DNA of 64,000 nt from positions 81,001 to 145,000 of the forward strand of contig NZ_WTYX01000001.1 in assembly GCF_009827395.1 (NCBI RefSeq), read 5' to 3'. Origin of the DNA: Pontixanthobacter aquaemixtae (lineage in GTDB: Bacteria > Pseudomonadota > Alphaproteobacteria > Sphingomonadales > Sphingomonadaceae). Made by a program: the position numbers and the translations under genes. Under the pieces are notes generated by a model. It was not told where the DNA came from, ran no database searches, and was given only the letters and a program-made list of their open reading frames with translations. Below are positions 62,633 to 64,000 of the stretch, one piece after another. How positions within the stretch are numbered: the first letter of the stretch is position 1; the number at the start of each line of letters is the position of its first letter.

Positions 62633-63631
62633 TCAAAGGCGTGTTGCCTGAAATTGCTGCCTCACGCCGCGGTGGTTTTTGCTGCCGGTTGGCAGGTCGA
62701 ACAGTACCTGCCTTTTCTCGAAATCAATCGCCACCCGGTTGAACAGGCGCAAATCGCGCATCCCCATTATAATCGCCGGGCGTTCGGACAGGCCGAGCGC
62801 GGCAAAGGCCGGGCTCTCGGCAAAAGTTATCGGCATATTGTTGAGCTGCAGTCCCTGGATCTGGAAACGCTTGGCATAATGCCGTTTGCCGATGATCACC
62901 GCGCCATTTACGTCTTGCGAGCTGACTTCCACGCGATTGCGAGCCCCGCGCAGGCGCTTTTGCAATTTGAGATTGCCAAAGGAACTTTGCGCGCCGGTGT
63001 CGATGACAACAGCGGTCCTCACCCCGTCGATCGTTGCATTGGCAATGATCAGGCGGCCCAGCTTGCGGCGCGCCCTTACGATGATTTCGTAGCCGCTATT
63101 TCCGCCCAGCGCACTGGCATCGTTGACTGCAATGGTTTGCGATCTGAAATCGATCATCACCCGCATATCCTGCAAACTGTCGAGCCCGAGGATGCCGTCG
63201 GCCCCGACATTGCGCGCTTCGAGCAAGGGGGCGGCGATATCGCCCAGCGTGCGGTCGGCAAATTCCAGACCGTCCAATTGCACCAGTTCAACATCTTCCC
63301 GGCTGCCCATGCCGACAACCACAGCAGATCCGATGGTTGGCAGTTTCAGCTTCTCGCTAAGCCCCCGGGTAATGACTGTCGCCTGCGCGCCGGTATCAAT
63401 CATGAAGCGGAACGGGCCTTCGCCGCTAATGGTCACCGGCACCGTCATCCGGTCATAATAATCGGTGCGGCCTTCAACAATGTCATCGGGAGGTAGTAAC
63501 GAGGGTTCCGTGGTCGGCAGCGTCGCCGGCTTGGGAAGCTCGGCAGGTTCGGAAACGGAGGTTGGCGGCGCGGCGGGTGGCTCTACGGAAGCGGCAAGCA
63601 TGCCTGCCGCGGCCCAAATCCAATGTGACAT
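62633..63631 (-). CDS. Exported protein with two retropepsin-like aspartic protease domains
   Basis: A 332-residue protein with a short hydrophobic N-terminal signal and a Pro-rich linker (about 15-50). Two retropepsin-like domains follow: Asp79 in MIDTGAQAT and Asp211 in VIDTGAQSS, followed by 'DGILGLDSL' and 'IIMGMRDLRLF' segments. A GAGAGGATT ribosome site precedes the ATG at 63631; the upstream in-frame 18 codons are unlikely. It matches the protein at 29358-30401 in domain order and in active-site positions (Asp80, Asp212), so the two are likely paralogues. Its substrate and regulator are unknown. Confidence 0.82.
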   Translation of the reverse strand: MSHWIWAAAGMLAASVEPPAAPPTSVSEPAELPKPATLPTTEPSLLPPDDIVEGRTDYYDRMTVPVTISGEGPFRFMIDTGAQATVITRGLSEKLKLPTIGSAVVVGMGSREDVELVQLDGLEFADRTLGDIAAPLLEARNVGADGILGLDSLQDMRVMIDFRSQTIAVNDASALGGNSGYEIIVRARRKLGRLIIANATIDGVRTAVVIDTGAQSSFGNLKLQKRLRGARNRVEVSSQDVNGAVIIGKRHYAKRFQIQGLQLNNMPITFAESPAFAALGLSERPAIIMGMRDLRLFNRVAIDFEKRQVLFDLPTGSKNHRGVRQQFQATRL

Positions 63632-63701
63632 AATCCTCTCCGATTGTTTTAATCGAAGACTACCACCAACCGGCGATCTCGCCAAATTCCAGTGCGGGTG
63701 A

Positions 63702-64000
63702 TTATGCCGGGGTTACCACGTCGGCGGGGTTCGCCTTGCGGCTCCGCAACATCGCCCATGTCTCGGTAAGGATATGCGGCCACAGCATCCACAATGCCGC
63801 GCCATAGGTAACGCCGCCGGTCGCCGCCAAAATGGCCAGTTCGAACGGGGCTGCCATTTCGGGAAGCACGGACTTAACGGCAGTGACCACTGCCGCCATC
63901 AGGGCGCACGCCACCGCTACCGGAAACAATTGCTTCAACAAATCCCCAATCCGGACTTCGATTGCCGGCAATGTCAGCGCGAGTGTGATCGCGAGCAATG
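63702..64000 (-). CDS. C-terminal end of a polytopic membrane protein, probable polysaccharide flippase (partial)
   Basis: The frame runs off the right edge, so only about the last 99 residues are seen. They hold two or three hydrophobic helices and a short basic C-terminal tail, as in the ends of Wzx/MVIM-type lipopolysaccharide flippases. The family call rests on this small part. Its stop lies 70 bases before the start codon of the retropepsin-like gene on the same strand. Confidence 0.5.
   Translation of the reverse strand, partial: LLAITLALTLPAIEVRIGDLLKQLFPVAVACALMAAVVTAVKSVLPEMAAPFELAILAATGGVTYGAALWMLWPHILTETWAMLRSRKANPADVVTPA

Noticed and set aside
1..64000. Mobile elements, prophage, CRISPR arrays, toxin-antitoxin pairs or defence systems
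   Set aside because: No transposase, integrase, phage structural gene, regular direct-repeat/spacer array or known defence family was seen on either strand.

Overview
The window looks like chromosomal DNA from an alphaproteobacterium of the order Sphingomonadales, most like an Erythrobacteraceae-type marine or freshwater heterotroph. This is inferred from gene families and neighbourhoods, not from a database search. Pointers are three TonB-dependent receptors, the NDUFA12-DUF2155-aat cluster, the cytochrome-bc1 chaperone and DUF177 pair opposite bamE, EipA/DUF1134, COQ9, HslVU, and a moderately GC-rich sequence. I see no insertion sequence, prophage, integrase or CRISPR array. Gene density is high, and many neighbours overlap by 1 to 4 bases.

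Layout. 1-2.4 kb: a nucleoside transporter and a 2-oxoglutarate/Fe(II) oxygenase. 2.6-9.8 kb: an Oar-like TonB-dependent receptor, a MASE1-PAS hybrid histidine kinase with REC and Hpt domains, and a TonB-type energy transducer. 9.9-15.5 kb: mannose-1-phosphate guanylyltransferase, DUF2721, a TelA / XpaC-like / PHA-granule-type operon, and DUF389. 15.5-20.4 kb: stand-alone fatty acyl-AMP ligase, RecX, DUF192, NDUFA12, DUF2155, Aat and tRNA-Trp. 20.4-31.8 kb: the translation and secretion genes secE-nusG and rplK-rplA, separated from each other and from tRNA-Trp by a membrane alpha/beta hydrolase, a 49-residue small ORF, a sodium:alanine symporter, a PspA homologue, a large TonB-dependent receptor and a secreted retropepsin-like protein. 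31.8-36.1 kb: CelD-type acetyltransferase, polysaccharide deacetylase, CinA-type protein and a Baeyer-Villiger-type monooxygenase. 36.2-41.4 kb: a third receptor and a coupled pair, a malonyltransferase-like protein plus a fused E1 alpha-beta 2-oxoacid dehydrogenase. 41.5-48.9 kb: PilZ protein, tRNA-Ser, EipA, aspartate/aromatic aminotransferase, GNAT, riboflavin genes ribD-ribE, M48-type peptidase, YcgN and SCO. 49-57.8 kb: ankyrin protein, COQ9, feoAB, ssb, a lipoprotein of unlike composition, DUF177, cytochrome-bc1 chaperone, bamE, hslVU and an ACT protein. 57.9-64 kb: a double-domain M16 protease, an Atm1-type ABC exporter, a second retropepsin-like protein and the end of a probable polysaccharide flippase.

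Most of the window is housekeeping. The parts that are least explained are the receptor/kinase/TonB locus, the monooxygenase-receptor-transferase-E1 locus with a palindromic-looking box between its divergent genes, the pair of two-domain retropepsin-like exported proteins, the small ORF at 22.2 kb, and several short regulatory-looking repeats. All functional calls come from reading translations by eye. Family names are recognition, not search results.
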